Positions 1 through 6,951 of a DNA stretch of 15,083 bases are shown here, in pieces. Made by a program: the position numbers and the translations under genes. The stretch is taken from the NCBI GenBank assembly GCA_937942105.1, contig CALDFS010000070.1, positions 1 through 15,083 on the forward strand, given 5' to 3'. The notes under the pieces are model-generated. The model had not been told where the DNA came from, ran no database searches, and worked only from the letters and a program-made list of their open reading frames with translations. The number at the start of each line of letters is the position of its first letter. The first letter of the stretch is position 1. Origin of the DNA: an uncultured Ruminococcus sp. (GTDB lineage Bacteria; Bacillota; Clostridia; Oscillospirales; Ruminococcaceae).

Positions 1-1186
1 CCACGCCGCCCACTGTGATTCTGCCCTTGTCGGCGTCCCAGAACCTTGCCGCCAGCTTTGCCGCTGTGGATTTACCGCCGCCGGATGGACCTATAAGCGC
101 TGTTACCTCGCCCTGCTTGGCGGTAAACGAAACGTTTTCAAGAACCGTCTCGCCGTCATTATAGGCAAAGCCGACCTTATCAAAGGCGATATCGTAGCTG
201 CTCGGCTTAAACTCTCTTTCGCCGGTCTGCTCGCGGCAGTTTTCTATCTCGTTCATTCTGTCTATGTTGATTTGCAGGGAGTTAATAGCCGCAAGATTCT
301 GTAGCGAGAAGGACATCGGCTCGTAAATCCTCGAAACCACCAGCAGGAACATAAAGAAGGTTATAAGCGATATGCCGCCGTTAATCAGGAGCATACTTCC
401 CACAAGCGCAACGGTGGCAATGCCAAGCTTCAAAAGCATCTGCGCCGGGACTACAAACATGGCAATTCCAAGCTCGCTTTTAATATGCCTTTCCTCCAGC
501 ACATCTATTTTCTCGTATAAGCCTTTAAGATAATCCTGCTCGGCGTTGTTGCTTTTGAGGTCGCGAACGGTTTCCAAGCACTCCTGCACGCCGTCCTGAA
601 CGGCTATCTGAGCCGCATTCTGTCTGCGGCTGAAATGGTTCTGCGCTCTTTTTGAAAGCCCGACTATCAACAACGCCACAGGCAGAACCCACAACGCCGC
701 CAGAGCAAGCCGCCAGTCATAGAACAAAAGGCTTACGGCGATAATGCAGGTGGATATGATAGATGCGTAAAACTGCGGGACGTAGTGCGAGAACATCTGC
801 TCGGTGACTGCCACATCCCCAAGCATGGTGTTAGTCAGGTCTGCCAAATCCTTTTTGCCGAAGAAGGAAAGCGGAAGCCTGCGGAGCTTTTCTGCAAGCC
901 TGATTCTGCATTTTCCCGATTCCCTATAGGTGGAAAAATATGTTGAGTTGTACTTCCACAGCTCAGAAAGGAATATAAGAAGCAGTGCCAAGACAATTCC
1001 GACTGCGTACAGCGCATGATGACTCTTAGGCACAGCCCCGCCGAGGAAATCGTTCACCAAAAAGTAAAGAAGCCCCACCGGAAGCATCAGCACGATATCC
1101 CCGACAGTACAGGCGATTGTGGCCCATATAAGACCCTTTGCGCCCTCGCAAGACAGCGCAAACCTTTTCATAATAGCGTTTATCAT
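1..1186 (-). CDS. ABC transporter, fused permease/ATPase half-transporter (partial, C-terminus off the left edge)
   Basis: This is one half of a predicted heterodimeric ABC transporter of the exporter fold. The 395 visible residues hold a membrane domain with several hydrophobic segments (about 20-45, 60-76, 140-175, 240-290), then the start of the ATPase domain with Walker A GPSGGGKST at 366-374. The signature motif, Walker B and H-loop lie beyond the window. The ATG at 1186 overlaps the TGA of the upstream half-transporter (ATGA), and its ribosome site GGAGGTG lies inside the last codons of that gene, so the two are probably translationally coupled and form one dimer. The substrate cannot be read from sequence. 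Paired exporter-fold proteins next to an AraC regulator and iron-type transport genes recall the siderophore systems YbtPQ and IrtAB, but drug or peptide export is also possible. Confidence 0.93.
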   Translation of the reverse strand, partial: MINAIMKRFALSCEGAKGLIWATIACTVGDIVLMLPVGLLYFLVNDFLGGAVPKSHHALYAVGIVLALLLIFLSELWKYNSTYFSTYRESGKCRIRLAEKLRRLPLSFFGKKDLADLTNTMLGDVAVTEQMFSHYVPQFYASIISTCIIAVSLLFYDWRLALAALWVLPVALLIVGLSKRAQNHFSRRQNAAQIAVQDGVQECLETVRDLKSNNAEQDYLKGLYEKIDVLEERHIKSELGIAMFVVPAQMLLKLGIATVALVGSMLLINGGISLITFFMFLLVVSRIYEPMSFSLQNLAAINSLQINIDRMNEIENCREQTGEREFKPSSYDIAFDKVGFAYNDGETVLENVSFTAKQGEVTALIGPSGGGKSTAAKLAARFWDADKGRITVGGV

Positions 1187-2958
1187 ATTGCACCTCCAAC
1201 CTTCCAGCTGACCGAAGTCTGATAATCCTGCCACATTTTAGCATATAAGCCGTTCTTTTCGACAAGAGATTCGTGATTGCCCGATTCAACCGCCCTGCCG
1301 TCCTTCATGACAAATATCCTGTCCGCATTTCGCACGGTGGTAAGGCGGTGGGCTATTATTATGACAGTTTTGTTTTTGGACAGCTCCTCAAAGGCACGCT
1401 GTACTAATAACTCGTTTTCGGGGTCGGCGAATGCCGTTGCCTCGTCCAAAACTATGATGGGAGCGTTCTTTAGCATGACCCTTGCTATGGCGATTCTCTG
1501 CTGTTCGCCGCCTGAAAGATATACTCCCTTGGTACCGATTACAGTGTCGATACCGTTCGGAAGCTTGGCTATGATATCGTCGCACTGAGCCTTGTGCAGG
1601 GCATTTTCAACCTCTTTTCGTGATGCTGATGGTTTGGATAGCCGGACATTTTCAAGGATCGATGTCTTCAAAAGTCGGCTGTCCTGAAAGACATAGGCTA
1701 CCGTTTCCATTAGCTCTGATTTTTTGATGTTCTTAACATTTACTCCGCCGACCCTGATTTCTCCGCCCGATACATCCCAGAAGCGGGATATAAGCCCTGC
1801 GGCGGTGGTTTTTCCTCCTCCGGAAGGTCCTACAAGCGCAACAGTCTCGCCGGGCTTTACGCTGAATGATACGCCGCTGAGAGCGTCCGTCTCCGCTCCC
1901 GAGTATCTGAAAGACACATTCCTGAATTCAACCGAGTTGTCCTTGGGGGATGTATAGCTCTGCGCTTCGGGCAGGGGCTTCATATCCAGAATCGTATGAA
2001 CACGGGATAAAGCGTCGCCGACTATCATGCCGTTTTCGCTGATATACATAACCTTTGTCATGGATGTTGCAATCACCGGCGTGAAAATCACATAAAAGAT
2101 AAAGCCTAAAAGTACCGACTGCGATACCGCCTTACCGCCCGCCAAAATCAGCGCAAGAGTAATCAGAAACGCAAAGGCGCTGTTGATGAAAACGGTATAC
2201 AAAAGCATGGGCATACGGCACTTTTTGCAGTAGGAGATGCAATACTTATAGTAGCTGTCTATAGACCCCTTGAACCGCTTGAAGGTGTGCACAGTCTGCC
2301 CGAAGGTTTTTACAACCGGAACGCCGCGCACATACTCAACTGCTTCGTTGTTCATATCCGAAAGCGCGTCCTGATAGAGCTTCATATCCTCAGCCATGGC
2401 AGGACCCGCCATTTTGAACATTGAAGCAAAGCCCAATACCACCGGCACAAGGCAGATAAGACCAAACCGCCAGTCGAACAAAAACAGCATGATTATCATT
2501 CCGAGCGGGGCGGCTATTGCGCCTGCCATGTCCGGCAATTGATGAGCAAGATAGGTTTCGGTTGCCGCACTGCTGTCGTTTACGATTCGGCGTATCTTGC
2601 CGCTTCCCATCTCCCCGATAAAGCCAAGCGGCAGCTTTGCAATATGTGTAAGCAGCGTTTTGCGCATATTTCCGGCGATGCGGAACGCGGACAGATGGGA
2701 GCACATAAGCGCACCAAAATATACGACAATGGATATCAGCGCAAACGCCACCGCCAGCCAGCCGTTCCGCACGACATTTACCGCCTGCGAATAGTTCGGT
2801 GCAACCTCGATTATCTCCTTTATGATAAAGAAGATAAACACAAACGGAAGCAGTGCCAGTGCCGCGCTGACGACCGACAATGCGAGCGACGAATATGTAA
2901 GATACTTATGTCTGCCCGCATAGCTCATAAGCTCCGATAGGTTATTTTTCTTTTTCAC
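1183..2958 (-). CDS. ABC transporter, fused permease/ATPase half-transporter (591 aa)
   Basis: This is a complete exporter-fold ABC half-transporter, the likely partner of the downstream overlapping gene. Residues 20-300 form the membrane domain, with hydrophobic stretches near 22-50, 66-86, 143-180 and 255-300. The ATPase domain has Walker A GPSGGGKTT (377-385), signature LSGGE (481-485), Walker B IIVLDEA (501-507) and H-loop His537. The D-loop region reads TAFADPENE in place of the common SALD form. Length is normal for the family. Translation starts at a GTG, supported by AAGGAGG seven bases upstream. A 16-bp palindrome (3024-3039) and a TATCAT -10-like hexamer (2996-3001, minus strand) lie just upstream and are shared in arrangement with the nitrogenase-like operon, which ties this transporter to that system. 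Direction and substrate are unknown; YbtPQ/IrtAB-like siderophore handling is my preferred guess. Confidence 0.95.
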   Translation of the reverse strand: MKKKNNLSELMSYAGRHKYLTYSSLALSVVSAALALLPFVFIFFIIKEIIEVAPNYSQAVNVVRNGWLAVAFALISIVVYFGALMCSHLSAFRIAGNMRKTLLTHIAKLPLGFIGEMGSGKIRRIVNDSSAATETYLAHQLPDMAGAIAAPLGMIIMLFLFDWRFGLICLVPVVLGFASMFKMAGPAMAEDMKLYQDALSDMNNEAVEYVRGVPVVKTFGQTVHTFKRFKGSIDSYYKYCISYCKKCRMPMLLYTVFINSAFAFLITLALILAGGKAVSQSVLLGFIFYVIFTPVIATSMTKVMYISENGMIVGDALSRVHTILDMKPLPEAQSYTSPKDNSVEFRNVSFRYSGAETDALSGVSFSVKPGETVALVGPSGGGKTTAAGLISRFWDVSGGEIRVGGVNVKNIKKSELMETVAYVFQDSRLLKTSILENVRLSKPSASRKEVENALHKAQCDDIIAKLPNGIDTVIGTKGVYLSGGEQQRIAIARVMLKNAPIIVLDEATAFADPENELLVQRAFEELSKNKTVIIIAHRLTTVRNADRIFVMKDGRAVESGNHESLVEKNGLYAKMWQDYQTSVSWKVGGAI

Positions 2959-2995
2959 TTTCAGTCCTCCTTGAAAAATTTATGATAAAGAAGCC

Positions 2996-3039
2996 ATGAT
3001 ATCAGCTTCAATTATCCGTTTTAGTTAGCATAAGCTAAC
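2996..3039 (-). promoter_or_regulatory. Palindromic operator and candidate promoter of the exporter-type ABC pair
   Basis: The operator GTTAGCATAAGCTAAC is at 3024-3039, with perfect 6-bp arms around a 4-bp centre. Reading leftward, a TATCAT -10-like hexamer (2996-3001) follows after 22 nt; the -35 position (CTAAAA) is poor and abuts the operator. The same operator type and spacing recur before the AraC gene and the nitrogenase-like operon. A second TATAAT-like hexamer on the minus strand (3052-3057) could instead place the operator downstream of a start site. Confidence 0.65.
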
Positions 3040-3048
3040 CCGTGGGCA

Positions 3049-3079
3049 AAAATTATAGGACTAACTGCCCTATAATTTT
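3049..3079 (-). terminator. AT-rich hairpin after the TetR gene (weak terminator candidate)
   Basis: Arms AAAATTATAGG (3049-3059) and CCTATAATTTT (3069-3079) are perfectly complementary over 11 bp with a 9-nt loop. The hairpin lies 14 nt past the TetR stop codon, and in the leftward direction it runs into TTTTT. Only two or three G-C pairs support it, so termination may be weak. It could also be a bidirectional element or an operator. Confidence 0.45.
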
Positions 3080-3093
3080 CATTCTTCCGAGGG

Positions 3094-3711
3094 TTACTGC
3101 CTCATTATTTTCATCCAGCCTGCGGTATAGAATTCGTTCAGCTGTTCAATAAACGCCTTTGCCCGCTCCTTGGGCATGTCGTGGCGGATGACCTCGAACA
3201 TTCCGTCGAGCATACCGCTTGCTATCATATGGCAAAGCTCACGGTCGATATCCGGGACAGCTCTTCCGAGACTTTTCAGAACCTCAATATATTTAAGAGT
3301 ATATTCCGCCTCGATATCCGCCATGGAGTGGATAAAGCTTTCATACGGCGTACCCTCACTACAGCATATCAGAAGTTTGAAGGCTTCGTAATTGCTGTAC
3401 ATATAATCTATCATCCAGCCGATACATTCGGCGGATTCTTTTCCCATGTGCGAGGGCTGTTCCTCCTTGGGAAGGGACGCAAAATCGGTCTGAGCTGTCA
3501 TGAATTTGCCCATGACTGCCGCGGCGTGAGGTTCGACAATTGCGGCAAATAGCGCTTCTTTACTGGAAAAGTAGCCGTAGAACGCGCCGGTTGTAACACC
3601 TGCCGTTTTCACGATATTCCGCAGAGACGCCGATTTGAAGCCCTTTTCAAGAAACTCAGCCCTTGCGGCGGCATGAATTAGTTCTAAGGTTGTCCGCTCC
3701 GCTTCACTCAT
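3094..3711 (-). CDS. TetR/AcrR-family transcriptional regulator (205 aa)
   Basis: This is a DNA-binding repressor of the TetR family with usual length. The N-terminal helix-turn-helix spans about residues 27-48, including the typical ASLRNIVKTAGVTTGAFYGYF stretch, which contains the family's G-x-F/Y-x-Y-F-x-S-K-E pattern ending in YFSSKEALF. The rest is a helical ligand-binding/dimer domain without a recognisable ligand signature. The start ATG has AGAGGTGA upstream. It has its own consensus promoter, and a 30-bp inverted repeat lies over its transcription start, which is typical of autorepression. It faces away from the AraC gene and toward the exporter pair, 135 bp away, so it may also control that pair, although the exporter promoter carries a different palindrome. 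Confidence 0.95.
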   Translation of the reverse strand: MSEAERTTLELIHAAARAEFLEKGFKSASLRNIVKTAGVTTGAFYGYFSSKEALFAAIVEPHAAAVMGKFMTAQTDFASLPKEEQPSHMGKESAECIGWMIDYMYSNYEAFKLLICCSEGTPYESFIHSMADIEAEYTLKYIEVLKSLGRAVPDIDRELCHMIASGMLDGMFEVIRHDMPKERAKAFIEQLNEFYTAGWMKIMRQ

Positions 3712-3730
3712 GATATCACCTCTTTTGGAA

Positions 3731-3787
3731 ATATAACAGTGCTATATAACGCTGTTATATTATAGCATGAGTCTTATTTGATGTCAA
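3731..3787 (-). promoter_or_regulatory. Promoter and autoregulatory palindrome of the TetR gene
   Basis: On the minus strand a perfect TTGACA (3782-3787) and TATAAT (3759-3764) are separated by 17 nt. An inverted repeat with arms ATATAACAG (3731-3739) and CTGTTATAT (3752-3760) covers the -10 edge and the start-site region. The interior continues the symmetry imperfectly (AACAGYG...CRCTGTT). Position and symmetry fit a TetR dimer operator that blocks its own promoter; binding by this TetR is inference. Confidence 0.8.
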
Positions 3788-3811
3788 GACTTTTTTGCGG
3801 ATTAGTGTTAA

Positions 3812-3856
3812 ATTAGCTTATGCTAACTTGACACAAGAAAAAAGAATCGGTATAAT
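3812..3856 (+). promoter_or_regulatory. Palindromic operator plus consensus promoter of the AraC gene
   Basis: TTGACA (3828-3833) and TATAAT (3851-3856) are spaced by exactly 17 nt, a perfect sigma-A promoter. The operator ATTAGCTTATGCTAAC (3812-3827; one mismatch to the GTTAGC palindrome in the first arm) directly abuts the -35 element. The site would suit either a repressor covering the -35 or an activator centred near -43. A promoter this strong argues for repression. Confidence 0.75.
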
Positions 3857-3898
3857 TAACACCGCAATCACAAGACCAAAACCGAAACGGAGGCATAC

Positions 3899-4825
3899 AT
3901 GAAAACCGAAATAATAAAGCATACAAACGGTGAAACCGAATACCGATACTGCGACCAAAGCGGCGACGCCACGCTTTCGGTCTGCCATGTTTTAGACGGT
4001 GTGGACATAATTTATAACTCCGTTCATATGAGAGAATGTGACCTCGGAGCGGGGATTTCCGGCAACCTCATTGAAATACATCACTGCTGCGAGGGAAGGC
4101 TTGAGCATGAATATGGCGACGAGCTTGTCTATCTTATGCCCGGCGACCTTTCCGTGTCCCGAAGAAAAGAACCCAGCGATATCTGCCGATTTCCGTTTCG
4201 GCATTATCACGGAATCACCGTCATCATCAACGAGGACACTGCGCCAATGTGTTTTTCCTGCCTGATGGAGGACATCAACATCGAGCCAAGCAAGATAGCG
4301 GATAGGCTCTGCGGTGAGGACGGCTGCTTTCTTGTAAGAAATCAGGATTATGCAGAGCATATTTTTCACGAGCTTTATACCGTTCCCGAGCACTGCAAAA
4401 AGGGCTTTTTCAAGATAAAGATACTTGAACTGCTGTTCGTTTTATCCTGGATAGAGCCGTCGGAGAAGCCGGAACGCAGTGCGGTAATCTCAAAATCTCA
4501 GGCGAAGCTTGCGCGCAGTGTGGCGGATTATCTTATAAAAAACCACGACCGCCGCGTTCCTGCCGAGGAATTGGCAAGCTGCTTCTGCTCTTCCGAGACT
4601 GCCATACGCAGGGCGTTCAAGGCGGTTTACGGTTTCCCGCTTTCCTCATTTATGCGAATGTACAAAATGCAGTCGGCGGCGTTAAGACTGATACAAACCG
4701 AGCTTTCGGTTGCTCAGATAGCCGGCGAATGTGGGTACGACAATCCCAGCAAGTTTGCATCCGCCTTTAAAGATATCATGGGCGAAACCCCGCTTGAATA
4801 CCGAAAGGCTCACACAGCCGAATAG
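3899..4825 (+). CDS. AraC-family transcriptional regulator (308 aa)
   Basis: The C-terminal AraC DNA-binding domain spans about residues 203-305. Its first helix-turn-helix lies near VPAEELASCFCSSETAIRRAFK (220-241) and its second near LSVAQIAGECGYDNPSKFASAFK, whose core GYDNPSKFASAFK (279-291) is a clear family hallmark, followed by TPLEYRK. Residues 1-180 form a cysteine- and histidine-containing sensor domain (for example HHCC at 61-64 and RHYHG at 101-105) that resembles the layout of the siderophore-responsive regulators PchR and YbtA, by memory rather than alignment. GGAGG lies five bases before the ATG. It is transcribed toward the nitrogenase-like operon, whose activator it may be. 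Whether it or another protein binds the GTTAGC palindromes is not decidable here; AraC proteins more often use direct repeats. Confidence 0.94.
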   Translation: MKTEIIKHTNGETEYRYCDQSGDATLSVCHVLDGVDIIYNSVHMRECDLGAGISGNLIEIHHCCEGRLEHEYGDELVYLMPGDLSVSRRKEPSDICRFPFRHYHGITVIINEDTAPMCFSCLMEDINIEPSKIADRLCGEDGCFLVRNQDYAEHIFHELYTVPEHCKKGFFKIKILELLFVLSWIEPSEKPERSAVISKSQAKLARSVADYLIKNHDRRVPAEELASCFCSSETAIRRAFKAVYGFPLSSFMRMYKMQSAALRLIQTELSVAQIAGECGYDNPSKFASAFKDIMGETPLEYRKAHTAE

Positions 4826-4879
4826 TGTATTTTTGCAGAATGTCTGCCCGAATCGGAGCATTTTTGTGCCGTTTTGGAG

Positions 4880-4908
4880 TGGAAAGACATCCCGTTCCCT
4901 GATATAAT
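4880..4908 (+). promoter_or_regulatory. Possible upstream promoter in the AraC/NifH-like gap
   Basis: TGGAAA (4880-4885) and a perfect TATAAT (4903-4908) are 17 nt apart. This could be a second promoter for the nitrogenase-like operon; if so the 4949-4964 palindrome would sit about 35-50 nt downstream of its start, a roadblock position. The -35 matches consensus at four of six bases. Confidence 0.4.
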
Positions 4909-4948
4909 GCTCAATGTCCCGATATGAGGCTTTTATTTTTGGCATGTA

Positions 4949-4991
4949 GTTAGCATATGCTAACCAATCATATGAAAACAAGGCATATCAT
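4949..4991 (+). promoter_or_regulatory. Perfect palindromic operator and candidate promoter of the nitrogenase-like operon
   Basis: GTTAGCATATGCTAAC (4949-4964) is a perfect 16-bp palindrome, the cleanest of three copies in the window. A TATCAT -10-like hexamer (4986-4991) follows after 21 nt, the same arrangement as at the exporter and AraC promoters. The -35 position is poor, so expression may need an activator. Confidence 0.65.
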
Positions 4992-5035
4992 TCGGGATTA
5001 ACAGCAAAAATTTTGTTCATGAAGGAGACTTTTCA

Positions 5036-5101
5036 ATGAGTAAAAATCGGAGCGGAGCCGACAGCATCGAATCAAAGACGTTGGGAGCGGCACCCATATG
5101 A
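5036..5101 (+). CDS. 21-codon ORF translationally coupled to the NifH-like gene
   Basis: ATG at 5036 is preceded by AAGGAG eight to nine bases upstream, the best ribosome site in this gap. The ORF encodes MSKNRSGADSIESKTLGAAP plus a final Ile and stops at TGA 5099-5101, which overlaps the NifH-like ATG (5098-5100) as ATGA. No membrane segment, cysteine or known motif is seen. It could be a leader that sets translation of the Fe protein, a true micropeptide subunit, or a decayed N-terminus. I do not recognise the sequence. Support rests on the ribosome site and the exact stop/start overlap. Confidence 0.55.
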   Translation: MSKNRSGADSIESKTLGAAPI

Positions 5102-5853
5102 CAATGAAAAAGATAGCTATCTACGGCAAGGGCGGTATCGGAAAATCCACTACCACCTCGAATTTGTCAGCTGCGCTCGCGCTTAAGGGCTACAAGGTAA
5201 TGCAGATAGGCTGCGACCCCAAGGCGGATTCCACCAAGAATCTGATGGGCGGCAGACGAATCCCCACCGTTTTAGAACAAATCAGGGCAAAAGGCGAGGA
5301 GCTTACGCTTGAAGACATTGTGTACCACGGCTACGCTGGCGTTTTGTGCGTGGAATCGGGAGGACCTACCCCCGGAGTCGGCTGTGCGGGCAGGGGCATT
5401 ATCTCTGCTTTTGAAAAATTAGCGGAGCTGAAGGCTTTTGAGACTTACGAGCCGGATATCGTCATTTATGACGTTTTGGGAGACGTTGTCTGCGGCGGCT
5501 TTGCAATGCCCATACGTGACGGCTATGCCCGTGATGTATATGTAGTGTCATCCGGTGAGATGATGTCGCTGTACGCCGCCAACAACATAGCCTCCGCCAT
5601 CAAAAACTTCGGCAAGCGAGGATATGCCAAGCTTCAGGGGCTGATACTGAACGCCAAGAATCTCGAAAACGAGGTCGAAACCGTTAACGAAGCCCTGAAG
5701 GAAATCGGCACTGCCATGATTCAATACATACCGCGTTCCACCGAAATTCAGGAGGCGGAAAATCAGGGAGGAACGGTTTTCGAGTTCCTTAAAGAATCCA
5801 AAATGCAAGCCGTATACAACGAGCTTGCCGACAAAATTATGTCAAAAGAATAA
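5098..5853 (+). CDS. NifH/BchL-like Fe protein of a nitrogenase-like reductase (251 aa)
   Basis: This is an ATP-driven electron donor of the NifH/BchL/CfbC superfamily. A homodimer would carry one [4Fe-4S] cluster and pass electrons to the component-1 partner. Walker A GKGGIGKST is at 10-18, the switch I region GCDPKADST at 38-46, cluster cysteine Cys96 in GVGCAGRG (the arginine that is ADP-ribosylated in NifH is kept as Arg99), and cluster cysteine Cys132 in DVVCGGFAMPIR. Length is slightly short of classical NifH (around 290), mainly at the C-terminus. The start at 5098 has GGGAG ten bases upstream and overlaps the stop of a 21-codon ORF. The next gene in the operon is a substrate-binding lipoprotein, not nifD, and no nitrogen-fixation accessory genes are near, so this is most likely a nitrogenase-like (NFL) enzyme. 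Confidence 0.95.
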   Translation: MTMKKIAIYGKGGIGKSTTTSNLSAALALKGYKVMQIGCDPKADSTKNLMGGRRIPTVLEQIRAKGEELTLEDIVYHGYAGVLCVESGGPTPGVGCAGRGIISAFEKLAELKAFETYEPDIVIYDVLGDVVCGGFAMPIRDGYARDVYVVSSGEMMSLYAANNIASAIKNFGKRGYAKLQGLILNAKNLENEVETVNEALKEIGTAMIQYIPRSTEIQEAENQGGTVFEFLKESKMQAVYNELADKIMSKE

Positions 5854-5875
5854 TCAAAAAGAGAGGTATTTAACA

Positions 5876-6946
5876 ATGAAAAGAATTTTAGCATTGCTCC
5901 TTGCGGGAATTATGATGCTTTCCGCGACCGCCTGCGGCACAAAGGACAACGGCGATAAGCCAAACAGCAATAACTCCGACAACGAAATAGTCAACAACGA
6001 ATCAGACAGCAAAGAAGAAAGCAACAACAAGGAAAAGGACGAAGAACCCGCAAAATTCGAGCTTACATATCCCGAAGCGATGACTGCGCAGGGCTACGAA
6101 ACCCTTGTGCTGGATAAGGCTCCCGAACGCATTGCCTGCACTGCAACGGCACCTGTTCCCACGCTTTATGCAATGGGTGCATCAATAATTGCTATGCCCA
6201 CCTCTGCGGCGACTAAGTTCATGTTTGATGAAAACCCCGAAATTACGCCGCTTAAGAGCCTTATGAGCGATGAATTCAACATCGAGGATGTTGTTGCGCT
6301 GAACCCCGACCTTGTTATTCTTTCCACATCATATAAGGATTCCCACGGCGCAACCCTTGAGGGGCTTGGCATAAACGTTTACTATCAGGCGTCCGGACAT
6401 GGTGTTTCCTATGATACCGTCAAGGAAGAATCCCTCTGCCTTATTGAAGCCTTCTCAGTCGATGAGGACAGCAGGGCAAAGGGCGAGGACCTGAAGAAGA
6501 GCTTTGAGGACATCGAGTCTACCTGCGCCGCTCTTTCCGCGCAGAACGAAGGCAAAAAAATAATGGTTTTGCAGATAGGCGGCGTTGACAGCGTATACGG
6601 TCAGACCTCCGGCGGAACACTTGGCTCTATGATGGATATGCTCGGCTTTGAAAACGTTGCAGACGCCACCGCGGCGGCTTCCATGTTCCCGATCGACTAT
6701 GAGACTGCACTGGCAGAACAGCCCGATATGCTCGTAGTAGTCGGCTCGGGCGACTCTGCGGCGACCGAATCACTGATGGGCGAAATCATAGCATCCAACC
6801 CCGATTACTGGAACGCAATGACAGCCATCACAAACAATCAGGTGCTTTACCTCGGCATTGAATATATCGCCGTTTACGGCATCGGCTACGTCAGCGCTCT
6901 TGAAAGCCTTGCTGATGACGTTGCCGCTTTCAGCGCAGGTGAATAA
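5876..6946 (+). CDS. Substrate-binding lipoprotein of an iron-complex/cobalamin-type ABC importer (356 aa)
   Basis: This is a cell-surface binding protein of the TroA/FepB/BtuF-like family. The N-terminus has lysine-arginine, a hydrophobic run and a lipobox ending ATAC, so Cys20 should be lipidated after signal peptidase II cleavage. Residues 21-54 are a flexible linker rich in Asn, Ser, Asp, Glu and Lys. The binding domain follows (about 60-350), with the typical IEDVVALNPDLVILS segment and the C-terminal region near YLGIEYIAVYGIGYVSALESL. I chose ATG 5876, with GAGAGG upstream, over an in-frame ATG 51 bases earlier that would bury the signal peptide and overlap the Fe-protein gene. The ligand is probably a metal chelate or tetrapyrrole, but it cannot be read from sequence. 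Being inside the nitrogenase-like operon suggests its cargo is that enzyme's substrate or metal source. Confidence 0.93.
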   Translation: MKRILALLLAGIMMLSATACGTKDNGDKPNSNNSDNEIVNNESDSKEESNNKEKDEEPAKFELTYPEAMTAQGYETLVLDKAPERIACTATAPVPTLYAMGASIIAMPTSAATKFMFDENPEITPLKSLMSDEFNIEDVVALNPDLVILSTSYKDSHGATLEGLGINVYYQASGHGVSYDTVKEESLCLIEAFSVDEDSRAKGEDLKKSFEDIESTCAALSAQNEGKKIMVLQIGGVDSVYGQTSGGTLGSMMDMLGFENVADATAAASMFPIDYETALAEQPDMLVVVGSGDSAATESLMGEIIASNPDYWNAMTAITNNQVLYLGIEYIAVYGIGYVSALESLADDVAAFSAGE

Positions 6947-6951
6947 TCCGT

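Noticed and set aside
1016..1289. Small open frames on both strands around the junction of the two half-transporters
   Set aside because: They overlap the ABC genes in other frames and have no independent start signals.
4972..5001. Nine-codon ORF before the 21-codon ORF
   Set aside because: No ribosome site, and it probably lies across the predicted transcription start.
5825..5875. N-terminal extension of the binding lipoprotein
   Set aside because: It would put 17 residues before a clear lipoprotein signal peptide and overlaps the Fe-protein end.
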